Positions 1-7,411 of a stretch of DNA of 64,000 nt are shown in pieces. The notes under the pieces were generated by a model. It worked only from the letters and a program-made list of their open reading frames with translations, did not search any database and was not told the origin of the DNA. The stretch is from Oscillospiraceae bacterium (lineage in GTDB: Bacteria; Bacillota; Clostridia; Oscillospirales; Oscillospiraceae), in assembly GCA_910575265.1 (NCBI GenBank), contig CAJTEA010000002.1, positions 63,503-127,502 on the forward strand, given 5' to 3'. How positions within the stretch are numbered: the first letter of the stretch is position 1; every line of letters begins with the position of its first letter. A program made the translations under genes and the position numbers.

Positions 1-257
1 TCGCGCGCCTGAGCGGGACGCAGCAAAAAGGTCTCTTCCCGGGACTGGCCGGATTGAAGCACCTCCAGCGCGATCCGCTCACCGCGGTGCTCCACCGCTC
101 CGCCCCCGATGGTTCCGGCGACGCGGCCCTTCGCTGTCACCGCCATACAGGCCCCCGGCCCCCGGGGCGTGGAGCCGCTGCTGGATTCAATGGATACCAG
201 CACCGCGTCCTCTCCCGCGGCCAGTGTCTGAAGCAACTGTTGAAATACTCTGTTCAT
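1..257 (-). CDS. XdhC/CoxI-family protein, N-terminal part (gene runs off the window)
   Basis: The reverse strand is open from an ATG at 257 to the window edge, giving about 85 residues that start MNRVFQQLLQTL and include STPRGPGACMAV and GTIGGGAVE. These match the N-terminal XdhC/CoxI domain, whose members help insert or sulfurate the molybdenum cofactor of xanthine-dehydrogenase-type hydroxylases. A clear ribosome binding site (GGGAGGA) lies 5 bases before the ATG. It is 14 bp downstream of the Crp/Fnr gene and probably cotranscribed with it. Its pairing with YqeB, YqeC and SelD supports a role in selenium-dependent molybdenum hydroxylase maturation. The Rossmann-type C-terminal part is outside the window. 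Confidence 0.85.
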   Translation of the reverse strand, partial: MNRVFQQLLQTLAAGEDAVLVSIESSSGSTPRGPGACMAVTAKGRVAGTIGGGAVEHRGERIALEVLQSGQSREETFLLRPAQAR

Positions 258-271
258 ATTGTCCTCCCAAA

Positions 272-967
272 CTAGATCAAACCGTTCCAGCCGCTTTGCT
301 CCTCCCCTTTTGGCAGGAGGGTAAACCGGTTTTTCCAAAAGCGTATCAGCCCTTCCCGCTCCATCAGGCTCAGCTCATGGGACAAGGCGCTGCGATTGAC
401 GCAGAGGAAATCGGCCAGCTCCTCCCGGGAAAAGGATATCTGAAAGCTGTCCTCCTCCCTCCGGACGGCCTGAAGCATCAAATACGTGAGAATTCGGTTC
501 CGGAGGCTCCGCTGGGAAAGCATGGACAGCCGGTTGTGCTTTCGCATATTTGCCTGAGAAAGCATGGTCAGCAGCCGCTGCCATACCAGCATCCGCTCCG
601 TTTCCGTCAGCGGACCCGGCCGCGTCAAAACGCGGCTTGGAAACACCATCACCCGCGACGGGGCGGCGGCAACAGCCCAGTAAGGAGATTTCCGGCTCTT
701 TGTAAAAATCAAGTCGGTTCCCACCGCGTAGGAGGGAAACAGGTTCTCCATCAGACTGCTGTCACCGTTGGAAAAAATCTGGACGATTTGAATCCGGCCC
801 TCCAGAACGACCCCAAACCATTCCACCGGTTCCCGGATGCCGATCAGCTCCTCGTTCCTGGAAAACTGTCTTATCGTTCCCTGGGGAAGCAGCGCCTGTT
901 GGATACGTTCCTCCCCCAAATCGCTGAAAAGTGGACAGGTCCTCAGGATCTCTGCGCAGTTGTCCAT
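272..967 (-). CDS. Crp/Fnr-family transcriptional regulator
   Basis: The product is about 231 residues: an N-terminal cyclic-nucleotide-binding-like beta barrel (roughly 10-120), a long dimerisation helix, and a C-terminal winged helix-turn-helix (roughly 175-218, containing REELADFLCVNRSALSHEL). It lacks the cysteine set of oxygen-sensing FNR, so the effector is unknown. I chose the ATG at 967, which follows GAGGAGGG, over an upstream in-frame ATG at 1030 that lies inside the promoter region. A good promoter (TTGACA-N17-TATAAA, 1002-1030) drives it, and a palindrome at 985-998 covers the predicted start point, so the protein probably represses its own gene. It sits upstream of the XdhC-like gene and divergent from yqeC, so it probably controls the hydroxylase maturation genes. 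Confidence 0.9.
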   Translation of the reverse strand: MDNCAEILRTCPLFSDLGEERIQQALLPQGTIRQFSRNEELIGIREPVEWFGVVLEGRIQIVQIFSNGDSSLMENLFPSYAVGTDLIFTKSRKSPYWAVAAAPSRVMVFPSRVLTRPGPLTETERMLVWQRLLTMLSQANMRKHNRLSMLSQRSLRNRILTYLMLQAVRREEDSFQISFSREELADFLCVNRSALSHELSLMEREGLIRFWKNRFTLLPKGEEQSGWNGLI

Positions 968-984
968 ATGGCCCTCCTCAAAAA

Positions 985-998
985 GTTGTTTGAACAAC
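985..998. promoter_or_regulatory. Predicted Crp/Fnr operator 1 (autorepression site)
   Basis: GTTGTTTGAACAAC is a perfect inverted repeat with 6-bp arms and a 2-bp centre, followed by ATATTTAT. It covers about -3 to +11 of the predicted minus-strand start point (+1 near 995), which is a repressing position. The 14-bp, 2-bp-centre layout resembles PrfA-type boxes of the Crp/Fnr family. Binding by the adjacent regulator is inferred. Confidence 0.65.
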
Positions 999-1001
999 AT
1001 A

Positions 1002-1030
1002 TTTATACCACTACTCCAGCACGCTGTCAA
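1002..1030 (-). promoter_or_regulatory. Promoter of the Crp/Fnr-XdhC unit
   Basis: Read on the minus strand, TTGACA (1030-1025) and TATAAA (1007-1002) are separated by 17 bp, a near-consensus vegetative promoter about 35 bp before the chosen start codon. Confidence 0.7.
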
Positions 1031-1049
1031 CCAGATTCCTTAAATTTTT

Positions 1050-1063
1050 GTTGTCGAGACAAC
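1050..1063. promoter_or_regulatory. Predicted Crp/Fnr operator 2 (activation site for yqeC)
   Basis: GTTGTCGAGACAAC is a perfect inverted repeat with the same arms and 2-bp centre as the site at 985-998, and is also followed by ATATTT. Its centre (1056.5) lies at -41.5 from the start point predicted from the TATAAT at 1086-1091. That is the class II activator position of Crp/Fnr proteins, and no good -35 box is present. Confidence 0.65.
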
Positions 1064-1085
1064 ATATTTTTCCCCGTCCATGTTC

Positions 1086-1091
1086 TATAAT
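1086..1091 (+). promoter_or_regulatory. -10 box of the yqeC-yqeB promoter
   Basis: A perfect TATAAT lies 25 bp before the yqeC start. The -35 position (near 1062-1068) has only ACATAT/CATATT, so this promoter probably needs the activator bound at 1050-1063. Confidence 0.6.
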
Positions 1092-1115
1092 AAATTTCAC
1101 CTTGGAGGTACGCTT

Positions 1116-1799
1116 ATGAAGCTGTCACAGGCGCTTGAGATTCACCGGGGCGTCACCGCTGTCATCGGCGGAGGCGGAAAAACCTCTCTTTTACGCGCGT
1201 TGGGGGAGGAATTGGCTGGTGAAACGCGCACGGTCCTGCTGTGCACCACCACCAAAATCCGCCCGTTTCCAGGTCTGGTCAATCTCAGTTCCCCCTCAGA
1301 AGCGGAGCTGCGCCGGGCGCTTCGGGACAGCCGCCTGATCGCGGCGGGTACTCCTGTCCCCGGAACGGATAAGTGGGGCGCTCCAGAGCTGCCTATGAAC
1401 TGTCTGGCCGCTTTGGCGGATTATGTGTTGGTGGAGGCCGACGGCTCCGCTGGGAGGCCGATGAAGGCCCACGCCCCCCATGAGCCAGTCATCCCCGCTC
1501 AGGCCAGCCAGACCGTTCTGGTGGTAGGCGCTTCCGGCTTTGGACGCCCTATCACTCAGGCGGCCCACCGGCCGGAGCTCTACGCAAAACTGGCCGGTGT
1601 CCCCCCGGACGCGCCTGTCAGCCCGGAGCTGGCGGCCGCGGTTCTGCGGGCGGAGGGCCTGCACGATAGAATCTATGTTAACCAGGCGGACACGGATGAA
1701 CGGCTGTCCGCCGGAAAACATCTGAAAAATATGCTTTCCTGCCCAGTGACGGTGGGAGCGTTGTCAGGTAAAGGAGGTCCCGTATTATGTTGGTCGTAA
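1116..1799 (+). CDS. yqeC: Selenium-dependent hydroxylase accessory protein YqeC
   Basis: The 227-residue product begins MKLSQALEIHRG and has a P-loop-like GGGGKTSLL at about residues 18-26, followed by LCTTTKIRP and LVEADGSAGRPMKAH, which are typical of the YqeC family. YqeC proteins occur with YqeB, SelD and XdhC and are thought to act in maturation of selenium-dependent molybdenum hydroxylases; the exact reaction is not established. The ATG at 1116 follows TTGGAGG; an in-frame ATG at 1080 overlaps the -10 box and is rejected. The last 13 bases overlap yqeB, so the two are probably translationally coupled. Confidence 0.9.
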   Translation: MKLSQALEIHRGVTAVIGGGGKTSLLRALGEELAGETRTVLLCTTTKIRPFPGLVNLSSPSEAELRRALRDSRLIAAGTPVPGTDKWGAPELPMNCLAALADYVLVEADGSAGRPMKAHAPHEPVIPAQASQTVLVVGASGFGRPITQAAHRPELYAKLAGVPPDAPVSPELAAAVLRAEGLHDRIYVNQADTDERLSAGKHLKNMLSCPVTVGALSGKGGPVLCWS

Positions 1800-2584
1800 T
1801 CCGCGGAGCGGGCGATATCGCCACCGGAATTGCCCTTCGGCTTTGGCGGGCGCGTATTCAGGTCGTTATGACCGATCTGGAACGCCCCACCGCCATCCGG
1901 CGGACGGTGTGCTTCTCCCAGGCTATCCCCCTGGAGCGCGCGACGGTAGAGGATGTGACCGCCCAGCGGACAGAAACCGCGGCCCAGGCTCTGGAACGAT
2001 TGGCGCGGGGTATTATTCCTGTGCTGGCCGACCCCCAGGGGAGCTGTATTCCGATTTTAAAACCGGACGGGGTAGTGGACGCGATTCTGGCGAAAAAAAA
2101 TCTGGGCACCCGCATAACGGATGCTCCAGTCGTGATTGGCGTAGGCCCCGGTTTTACCGCGGGGCTGGATTGCCACGCCGTAGTGGAGACAATGCGCGGG
2201 CACTATCTGGGCCGCGTCATCTACCACGGTTCCGCCCAGCCCAATACAGGCATCCCGGGCCTGATCGGCGGCTTCGCCGGGGAGCGGGTGCTCCGCGCCC
2301 CGGCGGACGGGGTATTCCATCCCCTGCGGAACATCGGTGACTCGGTGCGGGAAGGGGATACCGCCGCCACGGTAGGGGGAATCCCCATGATCTGCACCCT
2401 GGATGGAATACTGCGGGGGATTCTCTCCGAGGGCACTCCAGTGTTCCAGGGAATGAAAGCCGGCGACATCGATCCCAGATGCGAGCTGGCACACTGCTCC
2501 TGTGCCAGCGATAAGGCTCTGGCGGTGGGCGGCGGCGTTCTGGAGGCGCTTCTGGCTCTGAGAGCCGGGGATCAGTCCAGATAG
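1787..2584 (+). CDS. yqeB: Selenium-dependent molybdenum hydroxylase maturation protein YqeB (EF2563 type)
   Basis: The 265-residue product opens with a Rossmann-like MLVVIRGAGDIATGIA and contains GVGPGFTAGLDCHAVVET and YHGSAQPNTGIPG, signatures of the EF2563/YqeB family found beside yqeC and selD in bacteria with selenium-dependent molybdenum hydroxylases. The start follows AAAGGAGG within the end of yqeC. Its 3' end overlaps the 3' end of selD on the other strand by 13 bp, so the two halves of the selenium locus are convergent with no terminator between them. Confidence 0.9.
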   Translation: MLVVIRGAGDIATGIALRLWRARIQVVMTDLERPTAIRRTVCFSQAIPLERATVEDVTAQRTETAAQALERLARGIIPVLADPQGSCIPILKPDGVVDAILAKKNLGTRITDAPVVIGVGPGFTAGLDCHAVVETMRGHYLGRVIYHGSAQPNTGIPGLIGGFAGERVLRAPADGVFHPLRNIGDSVREGDTAATVGGIPMICTLDGILRGILSEGTPVFQGMKAGDIDPRCELAHCSCASDKALAVGGGVLEALLALRAGDQSR

Positions 2585-3609
2585 ATCGCGGCCGCCTGCC
2601 GTTCGGTCACACGGCCGACCACAGCCGCCTGGGGAATAGTCTCCCGCAGCCGCGCCAGACAGTCCTCCGCCGCGCCCTCGGGCAGCGCCATGAGCAGTCC
2701 GCCGCTGGTCTGGGGGTCGTAGCAGATATCCTCCAGAGCCCGGGTGACAGCCGGTCCCACCTTCACTTCCGCTCCGGCGTACTCCCGGTTCCGGTAGGCC
2801 CCGGCGGGAATGAAGCCCATCTCCGCCAGCTCATAGGCCTCCGGGTGGTAAGGAATCTTCGCGGCCTCCAGATGAATGGAACAGCCGCTGCCCTGGGCCA
2901 TCTCATAGCTGTGCCCCAGCAGGGCAAAGCCGGTGACATCGGTACAGCTGTGTACCGGGTACCGCACCATAATGTCCCGGGCCGTTTTATTCAGCGCGGC
3001 CATCTGAGCGTAAAGGCGCTCCAGCACCGGTTGCTCCACCAGGTCCGCTTTGGCGGCGGTGGTGAGAATCCCCACTCCCAACGGCTTGGTGAGAATCAGC
3101 GCGTCCCCCGGCCGCGCGGCGGCGTTGGTCAATACCCGGTCCGGGTGGACAAACCCGGTCACCGCCAGACCGTAAATCGGCTCCGCGCCCTGAATGGTGT
3201 GTCCCCCGGCAATGACAGCCCCCGCCTCGTAGGCCTTGGCATAGCCCCCCCGCAGAATCTCCTGGACGGTCTTCTGATCCATTTGATCGGTCAGACACAG
3301 AATATTCAGCGCCAGCCTGGGCTCTCCCCCCATTGCGTACACATCGCTGAGGGCGTTGGCGGCGGCAATCTGGCCGAACAGATAGGGGTCGTCTACAATC
3401 GGAGGGAAAAAATCGGTGGTCTGGACCAGCGCGGTATGTTCGTTGATCTGATAGACACAGGCGTCGTCGCTCCGGTCATAGCCCACAATGAGCCGGGGAT
3501 CGCCGCGGGTCTGAAACCCCTCCAGCAAACGGACAAGGGTTCCCGCCCCCACCTTCGCCCCGCAGCCGGCGCAGCTGGCCAGCCTGGTCAGCCTTCCTTC
3601 TGTTTCCAT
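2572..3609 (-). CDS. selD: Selenide, water dikinase SelD (cysteine form)
   Basis: SelD makes selenophosphate from selenide and ATP, the selenium donor for selenoproteins, selenouridine and the selenium-molybdenum cofactor. The 345-residue length is usual. The N-terminal active-site segment reads SCAGCGAKVGAG: Cys16 matches the essential Cys/Sec position and Lys19 the essential lysine, while the second cysteine of E. coli SelD is Ala here. VGYDRSDDACVYQ, QTTDFFPPIVDDPYLFG and DPQTSGGLL are the ATP and metal-binding segments. A GAGGTGA site precedes the ATG. It is the last gene of a yedE-tusA-like-DUF3343-selD run. No selA, selB or selC is seen in the window, which fits use of selenium in a hydroxylase cofactor. 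Confidence 0.95.
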   Translation of the reverse strand: METEGRLTRLASCAGCGAKVGAGTLVRLLEGFQTRGDPRLIVGYDRSDDACVYQINEHTALVQTTDFFPPIVDDPYLFGQIAAANALSDVYAMGGEPRLALNILCLTDQMDQKTVQEILRGGYAKAYEAGAVIAGGHTIQGAEPIYGLAVTGFVHPDRVLTNAAARPGDALILTKPLGVGILTTAAKADLVEQPVLERLYAQMAALNKTARDIMVRYPVHSCTDVTGFALLGHSYEMAQGSGCSIHLEAAKIPYHPEAYELAEMGFIPAGAYRNREYAGAEVKVGPAVTRALEDICYDPQTSGGLLMALPEGAAEDCLARLRETIPQAAVVGRVTERQAAAIYLD

Positions 3610-3618
3610 TGGTTCACC

Positions 3619-3855
3619 TCAACTGTTCTCCGCCCGGTACAGCGGGCGGTAGCCCTCCCCTTCCAGAACGGCAATCTGCTCGACCTCCTCGGGAATCACC
3701 GCCGGACATTCTCCCTCGTAGCGCACACAGGTTCCGCAGCTGCTGCTCAGGTTCCGGGGCACAGGCATGAGCCGGGCCGGCCAGCCCATGCCTTCACAGG
3801 TTTTTTTGAAGCGGATCGCCCCGAAGTGGGAATAAAATGTAGCAATACAGGTCAT
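3619..3855 (-). CDS. DUF3343 small protein, putative selenium/sulfur carrier
   Basis: This 78-residue protein (start MTCIATFYSHFGAIRFKK) has the DUF3343 pattern, with a conserved SSSCGTCVRY near residues 37-46 that supplies two close cysteines. DUF3343 proteins are encoded beside TusA-like proteins and SelD and have been proposed as carriers of sulfur or selenium; that role is not proven. It overlaps the TusA-like gene by 4 bases (ATGA) and ends 9 bp before selD, so it is translated within the same message. Confidence 0.8.
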   Translation of the reverse strand: MTCIATFYSHFGAIRFKKTCEGMGWPARLMPVPRNLSSSCGTCVRYEGECPAVIPEEVEQIAVLEGEGYRPLYRAENS

Positions 3856-4058
3856 TTGGTCATGGTCAGGGTATACTCTCCGTCCTTCTCTGCCACAGTC
3901 ACGGTGTAACCCTCATGCTGCGCGTAGCGGGTGACATTTTCCTTGGAGGCGGTATTGTCCACGGTCATCTCATAGCCCGTCCCTCCAGACAGCATGGCTT
4001 TCCGGATCATAATCACCGGCTCGGGGCAGGACAGCCCCCTGGCGTCTAATTTTTCCAT
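3852..4058 (-). CDS. TusA/YedF-like sulfurtransferase domain protein
   Basis: The 68-residue protein begins MEKLDARGLSCPEPVIMIRK, with the CPxP motif (Cys11) that carries persulfide or perselenide in the TusA/SirA/YedF family. It is a single-domain protein, unlike longer YedF proteins. Lying between a YedE-type transporter and SelD, it most likely receives selenium from a cysteine-desulfurase-type enzyme and hands it to SelD; this is inferred from context. AAGGAGG lies 10 bases before the start. Confidence 0.88.
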   Translation of the reverse strand: MEKLDARGLSCPEPVIMIRKAMLSGGTGYEMTVDNTASKENVTRYAQHEGYTVTVAEKDGEYTLTMTK

Positions 4059-4073
4059 CGCTCCAGTTCCTCC

Positions 4074-5141
4074 TTACTGTTTTTTTCCAAAGGTGTTCGC
4101 GCAGGCGATCACGGATACCACCGCGATGCCGATGACAACCGCGACCCTGCCGGCGTCAGTGGGACCCGCGGCGCTGGAGGCCAAACCGAAATTGTGGGAG
4201 AAGGCCGCCCCCACCAGCAGGCCCAGCACAGCGGCGGCGCTGTCAGCGTTGCCCTCGCCGGACAGCACCAGCTGCCGCAGGGGACAGCCGCCCAGCAGCA
4301 CACAGCCGTACCCGGCTAAAAACATCCCCAGGGCGTTCCACAGCCCATCCGTGTGGGCCACGGGCTGCTCCGCGAAGCCGGGCGCGAACTTGCCCAGGCA
4401 CAGGTTCGCCACCAGCGCGGCGAGGAAAATGGCGGCGAAGCCCAGAATCAGCTTGGGCTCGCGGAACAGGACCAGGTCCCGGATGCCGCCCACCATGCAC
4501 AGACGGGTCCGCTGGGCCAAAGCGCCCACCACCAGGCCGGCCGCGAGGCTGACCCAGACAGCGGCGCGCAGAGCGCCAGGACCGCCTCCCGCTTCCGTAA
4601 AGTGGAGAAGGCCGGGCACAAATACCAGCAGCGCCAGCAGCACCGCCATGATAGCCGGCAGGACTCCGCCCTCGGCGGCGGGCTGTTTATAGGTGCGCTT
4701 CAGGGAGTAGCCCTTATTGAGAAAGAACACGCCCGCCAAAATACCAACCGCAAAACCGGCAAACCCGAAGAGGGCGTTGCCATCGCCCCCCGCTAGACGC
4801 AGGATCATACGGAAGGGGCACCCCAGAAACATGAGACAGCCGATCATCACAAAGAACCCCAGCACAAACCGGCTGATCGGGGCGCTGCCTCCCCGGGGAG
4901 AGAATTCCTTTTTCACCAGCGCCATCGCCAGGCTCCCCAGGACCAGCCCGGGAATCTCAGGCCTTATGTACTGTACCGCCGCCGCCTGGTGCAGGCCCAC
5001 CGCTCCGGAGATATCCCGCAGGAAACAGGCGATGCAAAAGCCCATATTGGCCGGATTGCCCAGCACCACCAGCCCGACCGCGATGACGCCAATGAGCAGG
5101 CCGCTGACCACAATGGCGGATCGTTCCTTCTTTACATTCAT
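4074..5141 (-). CDS. yedE: YedE-family putative selenium/sulfur transporter
   Basis: A multi-pass membrane protein of about 355 residues with roughly nine hydrophobic segments. Conserved cysteine-containing loops such as GFCIACFLRD, FLGCPFRM, TRLCMVGGIRDLV and LGGCPLRQL are the YeeE/YedE (DUF395) signature. The family is related to thiosulfate transporters, and members beside selD are annotated as putative selenium transporters. I took the ATG at 5141, six bases after GTGGAG; a GTG at 5153 lies directly against another GGAG and is less likely. It is the first gene of the unit ending in selD. A promoter (TTGGAC-N18-TATGAT, 5176-5205) precedes it. Confidence 0.88.
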   Translation of the reverse strand: MNVKKERSAIVVSGLLIGVIAVGLVVLGNPANMGFCIACFLRDISGAVGLHQAAAVQYIRPEIPGLVLGSLAMALVKKEFSPRGGSAPISRFVLGFFVMIGCLMFLGCPFRMILRLAGGDGNALFGFAGFAVGILAGVFFLNKGYSLKRTYKQPAAEGGVLPAIMAVLLALLVFVPGLLHFTEAGGGPGALRAAVWVSLAAGLVVGALAQRTRLCMVGGIRDLVLFREPKLILGFAAIFLAALVANLCLGKFAPGFAEQPVAHTDGLWNALGMFLAGYGCVLLGGCPLRQLVLSGEGNADSAAAVLGLLVGAAFSHNFGLASSAAGPTDAGRVAVVIGIAVVSVIACANTFGKKQ

Positions 5142-5175
5142 GATTTGCTCCACGCTCCTTTTTTAGTATGATCAT

Positions 5176-5265
5176 ATCATACCATCCCGGCATTGATACG
5201 TCCAATTCTGTTTATCTACAAATCCAGTATATTTATTTGTATTTTCGATAAATAGGCGGTATACT
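5176..5265. promoter_or_regulatory. Divergent promoter region with a LysR-type inverted repeat
   Basis: The minus-strand promoter for yedE has -35 at 5200-5205 and -10 at 5176-5181. The plus-strand promoter for the desulfurase-like gene has TTGTAT at 5238-5243 and TATACT at 5260-5265. Between them nested inverted repeats pair TTTATC (5211-5216) with GATAAA (5247-5252), and TACAAAT (5217-5223) with ATTTGTA (5235-5241). Their centre is near -60 of the yedE start and -41 of the divergent start. Control by the LysR protein at 6451-7344 is inferred. Confidence 0.55.
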
Positions 5266-5297
5266 ACCTTCAGTAACCCGTTTCAGGAGGATATACA

Positions 5298-6461
5298 ATG
5301 GAAAAAATCTATTTGGATAACGCCGCTACCACATTTCCCAAGCCCCCCGCCGTGGCCCAGGCCGTATACCGCTATATGACGGGCAGCGGAGCCAACATCA
5401 ACCGGGGCTGCTACGACGCGGCCTACGCGGTGGAGGAACAGGTACTGGAGACCCGGCAGCTGCTGTGTGAGCTGTTCCGCGGCCCTGACTGCCGGAACGT
5501 TATATTTACCAAAAATATCACCGAGAGTCTGAACGTGCTGTTGAAAGGATTTCTGCGGCCGGGGGACCATGTGCTCACCTCCTCTATGGAGCACAACGCG
5601 GTCATGCGCCCTCTGGTTCAGCTGGAACAGGAGGGGGTCACATTCACCCGAGTTCCCTGCGACGGCCAGGGCCGGCTGGAGGCGGACGCCCTGGAGCGCT
5701 GTCTGCGGCCTAATACCCGCCTAGTGGTGATGACTCACGCCAGCAACGTATGCGGAACCATACAGCCCATCGCCCAGGCAGGGGAATTCTGCCACACGCA
5801 TGGCCTGCGTCTTTTTGTGGACAGCGCCCAGACCGCCGGAGTGCTGGACATCGACATGGCGGCGGCCCGCATCGACGCGCTGGCCTTCACCGGACACAAG
5901 GGACTGATGGGACCCCAGGGAACAGGCGGCTTTGTGCTGGCGGAGGGGATGTCGGCGGAGCTGGAGCCCCTGTTGTCCGGCGGGACGGGAAGCCTCAGCC
6001 ACACCGAGGAAATCCCCGGCTTTCTTCCCGACCGCTTTGAGCCGGGGACCATGAACCTTCCCGGCATCCTGGGCCTGCGCCAGGGATTGCTGTTCCTGCG
6101 GGAGACAGGGCTTGATGCCATACGCCGTCATGAACACACTCTGGCCCGGCGCTTCCGGGAGGGCCTGCGTTCTCTGGAAGAGGCCGGATTACTCCGCGTT
6201 CTGGCTGGAAGGACGGATACGGAACAGGTGGGGGTCGTGTCCGTCCAGACGCTCCAAAAAGAGCTGTCCCAGGCTGCCTTTGAGCTGGATGACCACTTTG
6301 GAATCCAGACGCGGGTTGGACTGCACTGCGCTCCCGCCGCCCATAAAACCCTGGGCAGCTACCCCACCGGCTCAATCCGCTTTTCCTTTGGCTGGTACAA
6401 CACACAGGAGCAGGTGGACCTGGCGTTATCCGCTTTGACGGAGGTGTGTCATGGAGCTTAA
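5298..6461 (+). CDS. Cysteine desulfurase-family PLP enzyme (selenium locus type)
   Basis: A 387-residue class V aminotransferase-fold protein beginning MEKIYLDNAATTFPKP. It shows the substrate-loop SSMEHNAVMRPL, the PLP-binding lysine in FTGHKGLMGPQGTGG, and near the C-terminus RVGLHCAPAAHKTLG, where the catalytic cysteine of this subfamily lies. It resembles the cysteine desulfurase family member encoded in selenium-dependent hydroxylase loci (EF2568-like). It probably mobilises sulfur or selenium from (seleno)cysteine for the TusA-like protein and SelD, or sulfurates the molybdenum cofactor; the sequence cannot decide between these. CAGGAGG precedes the ATG. Its end overlaps the LysR gene by 11 bp. 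Confidence 0.9.
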   Translation: MEKIYLDNAATTFPKPPAVAQAVYRYMTGSGANINRGCYDAAYAVEEQVLETRQLLCELFRGPDCRNVIFTKNITESLNVLLKGFLRPGDHVLTSSMEHNAVMRPLVQLEQEGVTFTRVPCDGQGRLEADALERCLRPNTRLVVMTHASNVCGTIQPIAQAGEFCHTHGLRLFVDSAQTAGVLDIDMAAARIDALAFTGHKGLMGPQGTGGFVLAEGMSAELEPLLSGGTGSLSHTEEIPGFLPDRFEPGTMNLPGILGLRQGLLFLRETGLDAIRRHEHTLARRFREGLRSLEEAGLLRVLAGRTDTEQVGVVSVQTLQKELSQAAFELDDHFGIQTRVGLHCAPAAHKTLGSYPTGSIRFSFGWYNTQEQVDLALSALTEVCHGA

Positions 6462-7344
6462 ACAGCTGCGCTCGTTTGTCTGCGTTGTGCAATGCGGCAG
6501 CTTCACCAAGGCGTCGGAAAAGCTTTACCTCTCCCAGCCCACTGTCAGCGCCCACATCCAGGCGCTGGAGGAGGAGCTGGGCAAGCGCCTCCTGCTGCGC
6601 ACAACCAAAAATCTGGAGGTCACCCCCATCGGCCAGGAGGTATACCGCCGGGCGGTCGATATCCTGGAGCTCCAAAACCAAATGGTGGATCTGTGTTCCT
6701 ATAAAAAGCAGCGGGTTATCCGCCTGGGGGCCTCCACCGTCCCTTCCGCCTATCTGCTGCCCCATCTGCTGCCCGAGTTTGGAACGCTTTATCCCGAGAT
6801 CTATTTTACTGTTCAGCAGACCAACAGCCAGGGGGTATTGGATGGACTGCTGGACGGCCTGTTCGACGTGGGCCTCCTTGGATTGAAGGGGGACGACCGG
6901 CTCACCTGTATCCCTTTTTGCGAAGACCGCATCGTTCTCATCGCTCCGGTCGCGGAACCCTATCTGTCCCTGCGCGGCCAGCAGCCGCCTCCCCTGACTG
7001 AGCTGCTGACACAGCCCATCATCCTGCGGGAAAAGTCCAGCGGCAGCCGAAAGACCGCCGACCTCTTTCTGGACAGCATGGGGATCCATGAGGATCAGCT
7101 CCATGTCATCGCCCGGATGAATGACCAGGAGGCGATCAAGAACCTGGTGGCGGGGGGACTGGGCGTCTCTCTCATCTCAGAGCGCGCGGCTCGGAATTTC
7201 GTGGAGGAAAAGCGGGTGCTGAAATTTGATCTCCCCAGCAATAGCGGCCGTACGTTCTACCTGGCCTACCGGCGGGAGCATATCCTTCGGCCCTGTACGA
7301 AAAATTTCCTAAGCTTCGCGCGGGAAAAATACGCGAACGAGTGA
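6451..7344 (+). CDS. LysR-family regulator, selenium-metabolism-associated type
   Basis: A 297-residue LysR regulator: winged helix-turn-helix at 1-60 (MELKQLRSFVCVVQCGSFTKASEKLYLSQPTVS) and a periplasmic-binding-like effector domain. It resembles the CysB-like group encoded with selenium genes. It starts inside the end of the desulfurase-like gene, with its own GACGGAGG site. The likely targets are the two divergent promoters at 5176-5265. Effector unknown; a selenium or sulfur compound is a reasonable guess. Confidence 0.88.
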   Translation: MELKQLRSFVCVVQCGSFTKASEKLYLSQPTVSAHIQALEEELGKRLLLRTTKNLEVTPIGQEVYRRAVDILELQNQMVDLCSYKKQRVIRLGASTVPSAYLLPHLLPEFGTLYPEIYFTVQQTNSQGVLDGLLDGLFDVGLLGLKGDDRLTCIPFCEDRIVLIAPVAEPYLSLRGQQPPPLTELLTQPIILREKSSGSRKTADLFLDSMGIHEDQLHVIARMNDQEAIKNLVAGGLGVSLISERAARNFVEEKRVLKFDLPSNSGRTFYLAYRREHILRPCTKNFLSFAREKYANE

Positions 7345-7375
7345 CTGGCGCCCAACGACACCGCTCAACTATGCC

Positions 7376-7411
7376 AAAAGCGGGACAGGTATCTACCTGC
7401 CCCGCTTTTTC
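7376..7411. terminator. Bidirectional terminator between the LysR gene and yjdF
   Basis: AAAAGCGGGACAGGT (7376-7390) pairs with ACCTGCCCCGCTTTT (7395-7409) around a 4-base loop with one G-T/mismatch position. A-runs on one side and T-runs on the other suit both strands. It overlaps the yjdF stop codon (7393-7395). Confidence 0.75.

Noticed and set aside
5166-5182. GTATGAT-CAT-ATCATAC palindrome next to yedE
   Set aside because: It overlaps the predicted -10 box and can be explained by TATGAT-like promoter sequence; not counted as a separate operator.
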